Below are positions 9,895 to 18,533 of a DNA stretch of 64,000 bases, in pieces; the stretch's first letter is position 1; the number at the start of each line of letters is the position of its first letter. The notes beneath the pieces were generated by a model. It ran no database searches. It was not told where the DNA came from and saw only the letters and a program-made list of their open reading frames with translations. The translations under genes and the position numbers were made by a program. The DNA comes from NIOZ-UU13 sp964653075 (GTDB lineage Bacteria > Planctomycetota > Phycisphaerae > Sedimentisphaerales > Anaerobacaceae). The stretch is taken from assembly GCA_964653075.1 (NCBI GenBank), contig CAZZAX010000001.1:62001-126000 (forward strand), read 5' to 3'.

Positions 9895-11322
9895 ATGATT
9901 GAGCAAATTGAGAAACCACCTGACCAGCATCAATCAAAACAAGCCCGCTCGGCAATCGATGAAAAGCTGACCGATCCCGACTGGGCATGGGCTGTTTACG
10001 AGCCGAATGCTCAGCAGCCCTGGAATCTTACCCAGGCCGGACACCTGTTTCGACGCGCAGCATTCGGAGCCCGTTGGGATCAGCTTCAGCAGGCGCTGTC
10101 TGACGGGCCACAGCAAACTATTGATAAGCTCCTTAAACCACAAGCCGATACGACAGCCTTCAACAATACATACGATGGATATGACAATTCTGCCACCAGT
10201 TCCATTAAAAACCTTAGAGCATGGTGGCTTCGGCGGATTATTCAAACACCACATCCGTTACTTGAAAAGATGACACTATTCTGGCACAGCCATTTCGCCA
10301 CCAACAGCGACGAGGTTAAAAATCCCAGGTTGATGCTGCAGCACATCCAGCTTCTTCGCAGTCATGCTCTGAGTTCATTTCATGACATGCTTCAAGCTAT
10401 TTCACACGACCCGGCAGTACTTATATGGCTTGGAGCTGATTCAAACCGCAAAGCATTACCGAATGAGAACTTCGCTCGGACGCTCATGGAAACCTACACC
10501 ATGGGAACCGGTAACTACAAAGAACAAGATATCAGGAAAGCTGCAAGGGCCTTTACAGGCTGGTTTGTGCTGAGGAGTCGGCTTCGCTATATATCTCGCG
10601 AACACGATGGAAATACAAAGGAAATCCTTGGTGAAAGTGGCAATTTCACAGGCGACGATGTTGTACGGATTGTGCTTAAACAACCAGCCACTTCGCAGAT
10701 GCTGGTAAAAAAGCTGTACCGTTGGCTGATTTCTGAAACCGAGGAGCCCGATGCGTCTATGATTAGCCCTCTGGCTGAAACCTTCGCAAAAGACTACGAT
10801 ATAATGAAACTCACCGAGACGATGCTCCGTTCCAACTTGTTCTTTTCCCAGGCGGCATATCGCCGGCGGATAAAAAACCCGGTAGAGTTCGCAATGGGCA
10901 TAATAAAAGCCCTGGAAGGGGTCGTATCCACAACGCAGCTTGCGCAAGACCTGGCTGGCCTTGGTCAGAATCTTTACAATCCACCTACGGTAAACGGCTG
11001 GGCCGGCGGACGCCATTGGATTGACAGCGCTACAATCGTGGGGCGAAGCAATCTTGCTTTGGAGCTACTGAAAGGCTCCGGACCATATGGCGACAAACTC
11101 AATCCCTGGCTCATCGCCAACAAGCTCGGGTACTCAACGCTCAAATCCGCTGCACTGCTCCTGCTGGATTTATTTCTGCAAAGTGACCTCGCTCCCGATG
11201 TTTATAAGACCGTATTTAAGACGCTGCAATCACCGTCCGGAATCGGTAGTGATGACAAAGAGGCAACACTGCGTCATTTTGCACATACAGTAATTACACT
11301 TCCTGAGTTTCACTTAGCATAA
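9895..11322 (+). CDS. DUF1800 family protein
   Basis: This 475-residue protein carries the DUF1800 hallmarks: the LFRRAAFGA box (residues 51-60), FWHSHFAT near 126, and NENFARTLMETYTMG. The family is almost always encoded beside DUF1501, as here, where the next gene starts 18 bases downstream. The biochemical role is unknown, and an exported or surface complex is usually assumed. No ordinary signal peptide is visible at this N-terminus, so export, if any, would have to rely on the Tat partner. The start ATG has an AAGGAG site 7 bases upstream. Confidence 0.9.
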   Translation: MIEQIEKPPDQHQSKQARSAIDEKLTDPDWAWAVYEPNAQQPWNLTQAGHLFRRAAFGARWDQLQQALSDGPQQTIDKLLKPQADTTAFNNTYDGYDNSATSSIKNLRAWWLRRIIQTPHPLLEKMTLFWHSHFATNSDEVKNPRLMLQHIQLLRSHALSSFHDMLQAISHDPAVLIWLGADSNRKALPNENFARTLMETYTMGTGNYKEQDIRKAARAFTGWFVLRSRLRYISREHDGNTKEILGESGNFTGDDVVRIVLKQPATSQMLVKKLYRWLISETEEPDASMISPLAETFAKDYDIMKLTETMLRSNLFFSQAAYRRRIKNPVEFAMGIIKALEGVVSTTQLAQDLAGLGQNLYNPPTVNGWAGGRHWIDSATIVGRSNLALELLKGSGPYGDKLNPWLIANKLGYSTLKSAALLLLDLFLQSDLAPDVYKTVFKTLQSPSGIGSDDKEATLRHFAHTVITLPEFHLA

Positions 11323-11339
11323 ATTTGGGAGAAAATACT

Positions 11340-12596
11340 ATGACCTATACACGACGTAATTTCCTTAAGGCCGCTTTAGGAAACTCGGCCTTGTTATCGC
11401 TCAGCCCCGCAGCACCGAACTTCCTGGTACGTTCAATGATGGCTGCCGCACACGGGCGTGATAAACGCGATACTGTTCTGGTAGTGGTCCAGCTCTCGGG
11501 CGGAAATGACGGCCTTAATACGGTCGTTCCATTCGAAGATGATGAATATTCCCGAAACCGCCCTACTTTGCGTTTGTCCCCCAACAAAATACACAAGATC
11601 AATTCGCGATTAGGCTTCCATCCGCGAATGGGAGCATTCATGCGTCTGTATGAGCAGGGACACCTAAGTATCATTCAGGGAGTAGGCTATCCGAACTCAG
11701 ACCGCACACACGAAACTGCAATGCGGATATGGCATACCGCAGCTCCCGAGAAGCCCGGCTGCCAGACAGGATGGCTTGGCCGGACCGTTGATAGCATCCG
11801 GGAGCTGAACAGTATTAACACACCCGTCGTGTTCGTTGGATCGATCGCCCGGCCTTTCGGCTTGAACGCAAAGAATGTCGTCGTTCCATCTATCCGCTCA
11901 CTTCAAAATCTAACAATACACGAAATACCCGGTCATACCAAATACAAATCTCAACGGAAACACGCAGCCGAACTTCCCCGCCCTAATCAGAATAATTCAC
12001 TAATGCATTTCCTGCAGCAGTGCACACTGAATGCCTACACCAACAGCGAGCGAATCGAGGCTGTAATGAAAAATACGGCCAACACCGCCGAATATCCACG
12101 GTTCGAACTTGCCAATAGTCTTCGTATGGTCGCTCAACTTATTCGGATTGATATTGGGATCCGGATTTTCTTTACTGAACTTGGTGGCGGCGGTATCGGA
12201 GGTTTTGATAACCACGCAAACCAATTAGGCAACCATTGCTCTCTGCTGCACCACCTATCTGAGTCAATCGCAGCATTTATCAACGATTTGAAGCGAGACA
12301 AGCTGTTGAATCGTGTTCTGCTGATGACCTTCTCGGAATTTGGCCGGACCGTTAAGGAAAATGGACGCCGCGGCACCGGACACGGTGCTGCCGCTCCGAT
12401 CTTCCTGGCTGGTGGTAGGCTCAAAGGTGGTCTTGTCGGTCCACATCCCAGTCTGTCGGACCTGGATAACGGAGCCTTAAAGTTCCACACTGACTTTCGT
12501 AGTGTGTATGCAACCATGTTGGACAGATGGCTTGGCTTCGACAGATCGAAAGTACTTGACAAACAGTTCGAACCGCTCAATATCTTGAATGTTTAA
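11340..12596 (+). CDS. DUF1501 family Tat-exported protein
   Basis: I place the start at ATG 11340 (GGGAG 8 bases upstream) rather than at the in-frame TTG at 11325, giving 418 residues. The N-terminus has a twin-arginine signal (YTRRNFLK). DUF1501 motifs follow: VVVQLSGGNDGLNTVVP at 48-64, NSDRTHETA, and FSEFGRTVKENG followed by GTGHGAAAP. The fold resembles the alkaline phosphatase/sulfatase superfamily, but no enzymatic activity is established. It pairs with the upstream DUF1800 gene. Confidence 0.92.
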   Translation: MTYTRRNFLKAALGNSALLSLSPAAPNFLVRSMMAAAHGRDKRDTVLVVVQLSGGNDGLNTVVPFEDDEYSRNRPTLRLSPNKIHKINSRLGFHPRMGAFMRLYEQGHLSIIQGVGYPNSDRTHETAMRIWHTAAPEKPGCQTGWLGRTVDSIRELNSINTPVVFVGSIARPFGLNAKNVVVPSIRSLQNLTIHEIPGHTKYKSQRKHAAELPRPNQNNSLMHFLQQCTLNAYTNSERIEAVMKNTANTAEYPRFELANSLRMVAQLIRIDIGIRIFFTELGGGGIGGFDNHANQLGNHCSLLHHLSESIAAFINDLKRDKLLNRVLLMTFSEFGRTVKENGRRGTGHGAAAPIFLAGGRLKGGLVGPHPSLSDLDNGALKFHTDFRSVYATMLDRWLGFDRSKVLDKQFEPLNILNV

Positions 12597-12706
12597 CTTG
12601 CATGACTAATTAATCCTGATTCTGCCAAGTAAGATTACAAAAGCGATGGCATAAGATACAAAACAGAAAAGTTATGGATAAACGTAACTTTCTTGATGAT
12701 TGCAAT

Positions 12707-13282
12707 TTACGATCGAATTTTCTTCAGTAACCATGCCATGTTCTGACCAAGAATTTGCATAGTCCGCAAACCTTCCTCGTCTTTCTCAACTTCACCTTTC
12801 TCAAGTCCGAAACTCATGTTCCAGTAGCATGAACCCGGTATTACCATACCGCTGATTAAGAAAAAATGATTCATTGAATCGAATGCGTGGATTGAACCTC
12901 CCCTGCGAACTGCCACTACAGCAGCTCCGACCTTTCTCGCAAACATTTCATTGTTGGCTTTGGCTACCAATCCGGCCCGGTCGATAAGCGCCTTGAGTTC
13001 TGCGCTTACATCGGAAAAGTATGTGGGAGAAGCCAAAATGATTCCATCAGCCTGCAGCATCTTTTCGATACAGTCATTGACTATATCTGTTTTAACACTG
13101 CACCTCTGGTCCTTGTTTTCAAAGCATTTATAGCAGGCGATGCAGCCCCGGATTTTCTGGCCTGAAAACTGTATCATTTCGGTTTCTATGCCTTCTTTTT
13201 CAAGCTCACCGAATACCTGTTTAATCATTATAGCGGTGTTACCGTCCTTTCGGGCACTGCCGTTAAAAGCTATAACTTTCAT
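12707..13282 (-). CDS. Iron-sulfur flavoprotein / NADPH-dependent FMN reductase family
   Basis: This 191-residue flavodoxin-fold protein has the FMN phosphate loop FNGSARKDGNT (6-16) and a compact cysteine cluster C47-x2-C50-x2-C53-x7-C61. That spacing is typical of the iron-sulfur flavoproteins of anaerobes, which carry a 4Fe-4S centre beside FMN and take part in electron transfer or reduction of oxygen species. The ASPTYFSDVSAELKALIDR segment is the usual flavin-site motif. AGAGG precedes the ATG. It is a single gene, convergent with DUF1501 and divergent from the GH28 operon, and it supports an anaerobic or microaerophilic host. Confidence 0.88.
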   Translation of the reverse strand: MKVIAFNGSARKDGNTAIMIKQVFGELEKEGIETEMIQFSGQKIRGCIACYKCFENKDQRCSVKTDIVNDCIEKMLQADGIILASPTYFSDVSAELKALIDRAGLVAKANNEMFARKVGAAVVAVRRGGSIHAFDSMNHFFLISGMVIPGSCYWNMSFGLEKGEVEKDEEGLRTMQILGQNMAWLLKKIRS

Positions 13283-13434
13283 ATTTACCTCTCAATTATT
13301 TCAATTTCCAATATTCCATTCGAACGAGTTTGTGATTGTAATTCAGCTTGGCAATTCTTGCAAGTAATTGATTTGTTTATCACTGTCCTAATGATTATGA
13401 ATATCTTTGGGACAGCCATATCAGTAGTGATTTC

Positions 13435-13463
13435 TTGACAATAACAGTGTTTGTTGTTCTAAT
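13435..13463 (+). promoter_or_regulatory. Predicted sigma70-type promoter of the GH28 operon
   Basis: TTGACA at 13435-13440 (perfect -35) is followed by a 17-base spacer and TCTAAT at 13458-13463 (5 of 6 matches to the -10). This lies about 30 bases upstream of the GH28 start codon, with AGGAG just before the ATG. Confidence 0.6.
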
Positions 13464-13494
13464 AACCAATAATTCGACTGCAGGAGATTAGTTT

Positions 13495-15219
13495 ATGACG
13501 CAACAAAATCGCATCCATCGGTTCCCTGACAGCATTTTAAAAGTTATTCATCCGATGATTGTCATAGTGGGATTATTAGCTACCACTCAATCTATTATCG
13601 CCGCCGAGTCTGGGATATTTAGTATTAGAGATTACGGGGCAATAGGCGATGGTAAGACACTGGACACTATGGCGATACAAAAGGCAATCGATGCATGCTC
13701 GGCTGAAGGAGGCGGACAGGTACTGTTCCCACCAGGTAGATACATATCGGGCACGATACACTTCAAGAGCCACGTTACGCTCTTTCTCGAAGCCGGCGCC
13801 ACACTGGTCGGGACCACTGAACTTGATAAATATCAGCAGCCGACAATCCCGGCCTTCATGCCCGAAGCCAAATGGGGCAAGTGGCACAGGGCCCTGATAC
13901 TCGGTAATAGTGCCGAAGATATCGCGATTTGCGGTCATGGTGTTATTGACGGAAACAAAGTCTTCGATCCAACCGGTGAGGAACGAATGCGCGGTCCGCA
14001 TACGTTTGTATTCGTTAATTGCCGTAATGTTAAGGTGCATGATGTTTCATTTCTGGACCCGGCTAATTACGCCATATTTTTCCAAATCAGTGACGATGTT
14101 GACATTCGCAATATCAAATTCACCGGCGGATGGGATGGCGTTCATTTCCGCGGAGCACCGGAGAGGCCATGTCGAAACGTGAGTATAGTCGGTTGTCAGT
14201 TCTTCACGGGTGATGATTCAATCGCAGGTCGGTATTGGGAAAATACGCTGATTTCCGATTGTATTATAAACTCCTCCTGCAATGGGATAAGGCTCATTGG
14301 CCCGGCCTCTGGCTTGATTGTTCACGACTGTTTGTTCTACGGTCCGGGTGTCCGTCCCCACCGCTCTTCGAACCGCTACAACATGCTTGCAGGCCTGAAC
14401 CTGCAGCCAGGTGCATGGGACGCTACTAAAGGCAGTCTCGATAATGTTCTAATCTCTGATATTACTATGCACAACGTTTCGACGCCTTTTCACTTTTCAC
14501 TCAAGCCGGGCAATACGGCAGAAAACATCTCCGTTAATCGAGTTTCAGCTACGGGTGTGTATCGGGCCGCGTCTTCTGTTGAAAGCTGGGCACAAACAGC
14601 ATTCAAGAAGGTCGTTTTCCGGGATGTGACGATCGAATACAAGGGTGGCGGCGCCCGTAAACAGGCACTTATGAACGTGAAATCACCGGGTGTAGATGCC
14701 CGGCCGCTTCCGGCCTGGGGTTTCTATGCTCGGAATGTAAAGAACCTTATATTCGACAATGTCCGGCTGCGTTGCGAGAAAGAGGACTCGCGACCCGTGT
14801 TGATGTGTGAAGGTATCGAATGGCTAACACTGGAGGAATTCAAATATCCGCCCCCTGTCGAGATAAACGGAGCGTTCGCATTGGATGATGTCATGAATAT
14901 CCAACTTAGTGGAATGAAATTTCTTACGTTCGAGCCTCGCTATATTGAATTGAAGCTAATCACTAACGACACCACACACAGACTCACGGTGGGCAAACCT
15001 TACTCAGCCATCGTCACAGTCGAAAACGTTAAACAGAAAAGGCTGATTGGCCTGCTAAAAATCGAACTTGTTGCGGCTGGGCAAAAGAAAAACCGATGGT
15101 TATGGCTACTATCTGGTGAAAAGAAAAAGGTTATATTCCAAGGATTGATAGCTCCTAAAGCCGGGACTTATGAAGTGAGGTGTGGTAATATAACAAAAAG
15201 TCTACACGTTGAACAATAA
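13495..15219 (+). CDS. Exported GH28-like pectin-lyase-fold protein
   Basis: This 574-residue protein has an N-terminal export segment (hydrophobic stretch about 20-35) followed by a right-handed beta-helix. It opens with DYGAIGDGKTLDTMAIQKA, the Pectate_lyase_3/GH28 entry motif. The acidic pair Asp240-Asp241 lies in FFTGDDSIAG and a downstream NGIRLIG replaces the classical RIK segment. Classical GH28 enzymes hydrolyse polygalacturonan by inversion. The altered motifs suggest another uronate- or rhamnose-containing glycan, which is inference. The last 100 residues form a beta-rich, non-helix tail. It is the first gene of a three-gene operon, 22 bases ahead of the ThuA/TIM gene. Confidence 0.82.
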   Translation: MTQQNRIHRFPDSILKVIHPMIVIVGLLATTQSIIAAESGIFSIRDYGAIGDGKTLDTMAIQKAIDACSAEGGGQVLFPPGRYISGTIHFKSHVTLFLEAGATLVGTTELDKYQQPTIPAFMPEAKWGKWHRALILGNSAEDIAICGHGVIDGNKVFDPTGEERMRGPHTFVFVNCRNVKVHDVSFLDPANYAIFFQISDDVDIRNIKFTGGWDGVHFRGAPERPCRNVSIVGCQFFTGDDSIAGRYWENTLISDCIINSSCNGIRLIGPASGLIVHDCLFYGPGVRPHRSSNRYNMLAGLNLQPGAWDATKGSLDNVLISDITMHNVSTPFHFSLKPGNTAENISVNRVSATGVYRAASSVESWAQTAFKKVVFRDVTIEYKGGGARKQALMNVKSPGVDARPLPAWGFYARNVKNLIFDNVRLRCEKEDSRPVLMCEGIEWLTLEEFKYPPPVEINGAFALDDVMNIQLSGMKFLTFEPRYIELKLITNDTTHRLTVGKPYSAIVTVENVKQKRLIGLLKIELVAAGQKKNRWLWLLSGEKKKVIFQGLIAPKAGTYEVRCGNITKSLHVEQ

Positions 15220-15241
15220 GCGTTGGATAAGGAAGAAATAA

Positions 15242-16984
15242 ATGGATTCTATATATAAAGCGACGATACCACCGAACGCTGTCACGCGACGTGAATTTCT
15301 TTGCAGTGCAGCTATGACGACCGGGATAATCACTGCACCATGGATTATAACGGCGAAAGCACAGACCAGCCTTAAGCCTGACAAGCAACAACGGATAGAG
15401 GCAGCGATTCCTGCCAAAGCCTTCGCCCGGCCTCGCAGGCGCCGGAAGCTCCTGATTTTCGACCGCAATGTCGGATATGGAGGGCATGCATCTATTCCTG
15501 CAGCCAACACGGCATTCAAGCTAATGGGCGAAAAGACTGGAGCCTTTGAAACGGTGATTAGCAGAGAGCCGTCCGTCTTCAAACCTGAAAATCTGAAGCA
15601 GTTTGATGCCGTCTTTCTGAACAATACTGTGGGCAATCTCTTTGAAGATCCCGCCTTAAGACAAAGCCTTATCGAATTTGTTTATGGCGGCTGTGGACTT
15701 CTTGGCGTTCATGGAACAACGGTGGCCTTTACTCGCTGGCCCGGTGCTCATGAGGACTGGCCGGAGTTTGGCATAATGTTAGGTGCACGTGGCGCGAACC
15801 ACAGGGACAGCGACGAACACATATTTATCAAGCTCGATGAACCCAATCATCCTGTTAATCAGACTTTCGGCGGTAAGGGCTTCGAATATAGGGACGAGTT
15901 CTTTCGTGTCCATGGGCCTTATTCAAGGCAGAGAGTCCGCGTACTTTTCAGCATCGATACCGATAAAACTATTTTCCAGGGACAACCGCGCGGCAATTGT
16001 TTCCGTGAAGACAATGATTACGCATTAGCCTGGGTACGACACTACGGCCGGGGACGCGTCTTCTACTGCACTATCGCGCACAATCCTTACGTATTCTGGG
16101 ACTCGAAGATGTTACAATTCTATCTTGCGGCGGTGCAGTTCGCCATGGGTGACCTGCAGGCCCCGACCGTCCCCAGCGGCAGATTAACACCTGCTATCCG
16201 CTCTCAGGAAAAGCTCCGCTGGCGTCTCGGCATCGAGGCCTACACCTTCCATAAATACACGCTTTTCGAGGCTATCGACCGCACTGCCCGGCTCGGCCTG
16301 CCGTATATGGGCGGTTTGAGTTTCCAGAAAGTTAGTAAGGAGATTCCAAAGAACTTCGATAACCAACTAACAGATGATGAGTTCAAACAAATCCGGCTTA
16401 AACTGGACTCAGCCGGCATTCGTCTATTGACATATTACATCCACAATATACCCGGTGATAAAGCCGGATGCCGCAAGGTCTTCGAGTTCGGGAGAAAAAT
16501 CGGTATTGAAACCTTCATGTCGGAGCCGCTTCCGGAAGCACTGGATACAATCGAGAAATTCTGCGACGATTATGACATTAACGTGGCTATTCACAACCAC
16601 GACCGGAAGGCCTCGCCGCAGTATTGGCACCCGGAAGGTATTTTGGAGGTCTGTCGGGGACGCAGCAAAAGGATTGGGACTTGCGGTGATCTCGGCTACT
16701 GGATGCGATCCGGCATTGACCCTGTCAAGGCTGTAAACACGCTTAAGGACCGCTTGATTACCATCCAAATGCACGACCTGCATGAGCTAAGCCCGGAAGG
16801 TCACGATGTGCCATGGGGAACCGGTGTTGGAAGAACGGAGCGGTTTATTGAGGAAATCCACCGCCTGGGTATTAGGCCGACTATGTTCGGCCTTGAATAC
16901 TCGTATAACTGGTTCGAGTCTATGCCTGAGATTGCAAGATGTATTGACTTCTTCAACAAAGTAAGCATGAAACTGGCAAAGTGA
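15242..16984 (+). CDS. Tat-exported ThuA domain fused to xylose-isomerase-like TIM barrel
   Basis: This 580-residue protein has a twin-arginine signal (VTRREFL, 15-21). Residues about 68-300 are a ThuA-type class I amidotransferase-like domain (KLLIFDRNVGYGGHASIP, LLGVHGTTVAFTRWPGAHEDWPE, split here by other residues). Residues about 325-575 are an AP-endonuclease-2/xylose-isomerase-like TIM barrel with probable metal ligands in MSEP, AIHNHD, CGDLGYW, QMHDLH and GLEYS. ThuA-domain proteins are linked to keto-disaccharide use and the barrel to sugar isomerisation or epimerisation. Together with the following Gfo/Idh/MocA gene, this suggests an oxidise-and-eliminate route for glycosides outside the cytoplasm (inference). 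GGAAG lies upstream of ATG 15242. Confidence 0.87.
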   Translation: MDSIYKATIPPNAVTRREFLCSAAMTTGIITAPWIITAKAQTSLKPDKQQRIEAAIPAKAFARPRRRRKLLIFDRNVGYGGHASIPAANTAFKLMGEKTGAFETVISREPSVFKPENLKQFDAVFLNNTVGNLFEDPALRQSLIEFVYGGCGLLGVHGTTVAFTRWPGAHEDWPEFGIMLGARGANHRDSDEHIFIKLDEPNHPVNQTFGGKGFEYRDEFFRVHGPYSRQRVRVLFSIDTDKTIFQGQPRGNCFREDNDYALAWVRHYGRGRVFYCTIAHNPYVFWDSKMLQFYLAAVQFAMGDLQAPTVPSGRLTPAIRSQEKLRWRLGIEAYTFHKYTLFEAIDRTARLGLPYMGGLSFQKVSKEIPKNFDNQLTDDEFKQIRLKLDSAGIRLLTYYIHNIPGDKAGCRKVFEFGRKIGIETFMSEPLPEALDTIEKFCDDYDINVAIHNHDRKASPQYWHPEGILEVCRGRSKRIGTCGDLGYWMRSGIDPVKAVNTLKDRLITIQMHDLHELSPEGHDVPWGTGVGRTERFIEEIHRLGIRPTMFGLEYSYNWFESMPEIARCIDFFNKVSMKLAK

Positions 16985-16992
16985 GGTATTTA

Positions 16993-18456
16993 ATGACAAA
17001 AATGGAAAATGCCAAAAGAATCAACACTCTCCGGATTACTCGACGTAAATTCCTGTGTCGCACGGCTGCGCTTTCCGGGATATTCACAGTGCCACAAACC
17101 ATTCCCTGCACGCTACGGGGTGCAAACGGGAATCTGCCACCGAGTGAGCGGATAACAGTCGGTTTGATCGGCAAAGGACTAATGGGGAGCGGCCATTTAC
17201 GCCGGCTGGTTGGCGACCGGGAAGTTCAAGTGCTGGCCGTATGCGACGTAGATCGTCTTAGGCGCCAGGACGGCAAACGTCTTGTTGAGGAAACCTACGC
17301 TACCAAACGTTCCAGTGGAACCTATCACGGTTGCGCAGCTTATAATGACTATCGTGAACTGCTGTCTCGATCGGATATTGATGCCGTAGTAATCGTCACA
17401 CCTGACCATTGGCACACGCTGCAGGCGATTGAAGCTGCCAAAGCGGGCAAGGACATCTATTGCGAGAAGCCGATATCGATAACGGTTCGCCAGGGACGCC
17501 GACTTGTAGATACTGTCCGCAGATATAACCGCGTTTTTCAGACCGGAACACAGTATCGTTCTATTCCGACAATTCGACAGGTCTGCAATTTTGTTCGCGC
17601 AGGCGGACTTGGCAAAGTCAAACAAGTTTTTACTCTGTGGACCAGGCTGGGTGGTTTCTTCGGAGCGCCCCGCTTCAAGCCATACAGGCATTTGATGGAT
17701 ATCGAGAATACCGGCAAGTCCTACACACCCCTTGATATAATCCTCCCGGCCGAACCTGTGCCGGACGGATTAGACTGGGACCTATGGGTCGGACCGGCAC
17801 TTTGGCACCCCTATAATCCTGCCTATCACTTGAATCCTTCGCCAGGCGTAGTGCCCTGGGCATTCTGCGAAGATTTCGGCGCAGCCTCATCAACCTGGCA
17901 CCATTCTCACAGTGCAGACGTAATTCAATATGCGTTGGGTATGGAGGAAAGTGGGCCGGTGGATTTTATTCATCCCAGCAGCGGCCGGTATCCGACACTC
18001 ACTTACAGATACGCCAACGGGACACTTCTTCACCTGGTCGATAACTGGTCAATGGTCAAAAATGTCTATAAAGCCGTTCCTGCAACCGCCCGGTTACAAG
18101 GAAACTTCGGAGGCATATTCGTAGGAGAAAAGGGCTGGATTACGTCAATGTCAACCGGCGGGGCTGTCGAGGGAGGCCCTGAGAATACCTTCAAAGATAT
18201 GAAGTTAACAACTCGACAGGTAAACATCGGAGAAAACAACCATCACGCGAACTGGTTCGACTGCATTCGTACTCGACGCCGGCCAAGTTGTGATGCAGAA
18301 CTCGGTCACCGTTCGGCGTCACTGGGACATCTTACGATTATCGCTCACAAATTGCAGCGGTCTTTGAAATGGGACCCGGTCAAGGAAGAGTTTCCCAGCG
18401 ACGATGCGGCTAATCGCCTGCGCTTCCGCGCGATGCGCTCACCCTGGCGTATTTGA
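16993..18456 (+). CDS. Tat-exported Gfo/Idh/MocA family oxidoreductase
   Basis: I prefer ATG 16993, with GAGG 6 bases upstream, over the GTG at 16981 that overlaps the previous stop. This gives 487 residues. The signal is twin-arginine (ITRRKFLCRTAA). The Rossmann domain has VGLIGKGLMGSGHL, the family motif is present as IYCEKPISITVRQG, and VIVTPDHWHTLQA is the usual substrate-facing loop. These enzymes use NAD(P), often tightly bound, to oxidise or reduce sugars. An exported member would have to carry its cofactor through Tat. It is the last gene of the 13495-18456 operon. Confidence 0.92.
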   Translation: MTKMENAKRINTLRITRRKFLCRTAALSGIFTVPQTIPCTLRGANGNLPPSERITVGLIGKGLMGSGHLRRLVGDREVQVLAVCDVDRLRRQDGKRLVEETYATKRSSGTYHGCAAYNDYRELLSRSDIDAVVIVTPDHWHTLQAIEAAKAGKDIYCEKPISITVRQGRRLVDTVRRYNRVFQTGTQYRSIPTIRQVCNFVRAGGLGKVKQVFTLWTRLGGFFGAPRFKPYRHLMDIENTGKSYTPLDIILPAEPVPDGLDWDLWVGPALWHPYNPAYHLNPSPGVVPWAFCEDFGAASSTWHHSHSADVIQYALGMEESGPVDFIHPSSGRYPTLTYRYANGTLLHLVDNWSMVKNVYKAVPATARLQGNFGGIFVGEKGWITSMSTGGAVEGGPENTFKDMKLTTRQVNIGENNHHANWFDCIRTRRRPSCDAELGHRSASLGHLTIIAHKLQRSLKWDPVKEEFPSDDAANRLRFRAMRSPWRI

Positions 18457-18533
18457 TGCGCACAAATAACCGGCCTGTATAAAAAGTACTAAATCATGGC
18501 CACATCATATAAAATTCGGAGCCTGCTTGCTCT

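Noticed and set aside
12668..12691. AAAGTTA...TAACTTT hairpin between convergent genes as a terminator
   Set aside because: The stem is AT-rich and weak and has no T-run on either strand, so I do not list it as a feature.
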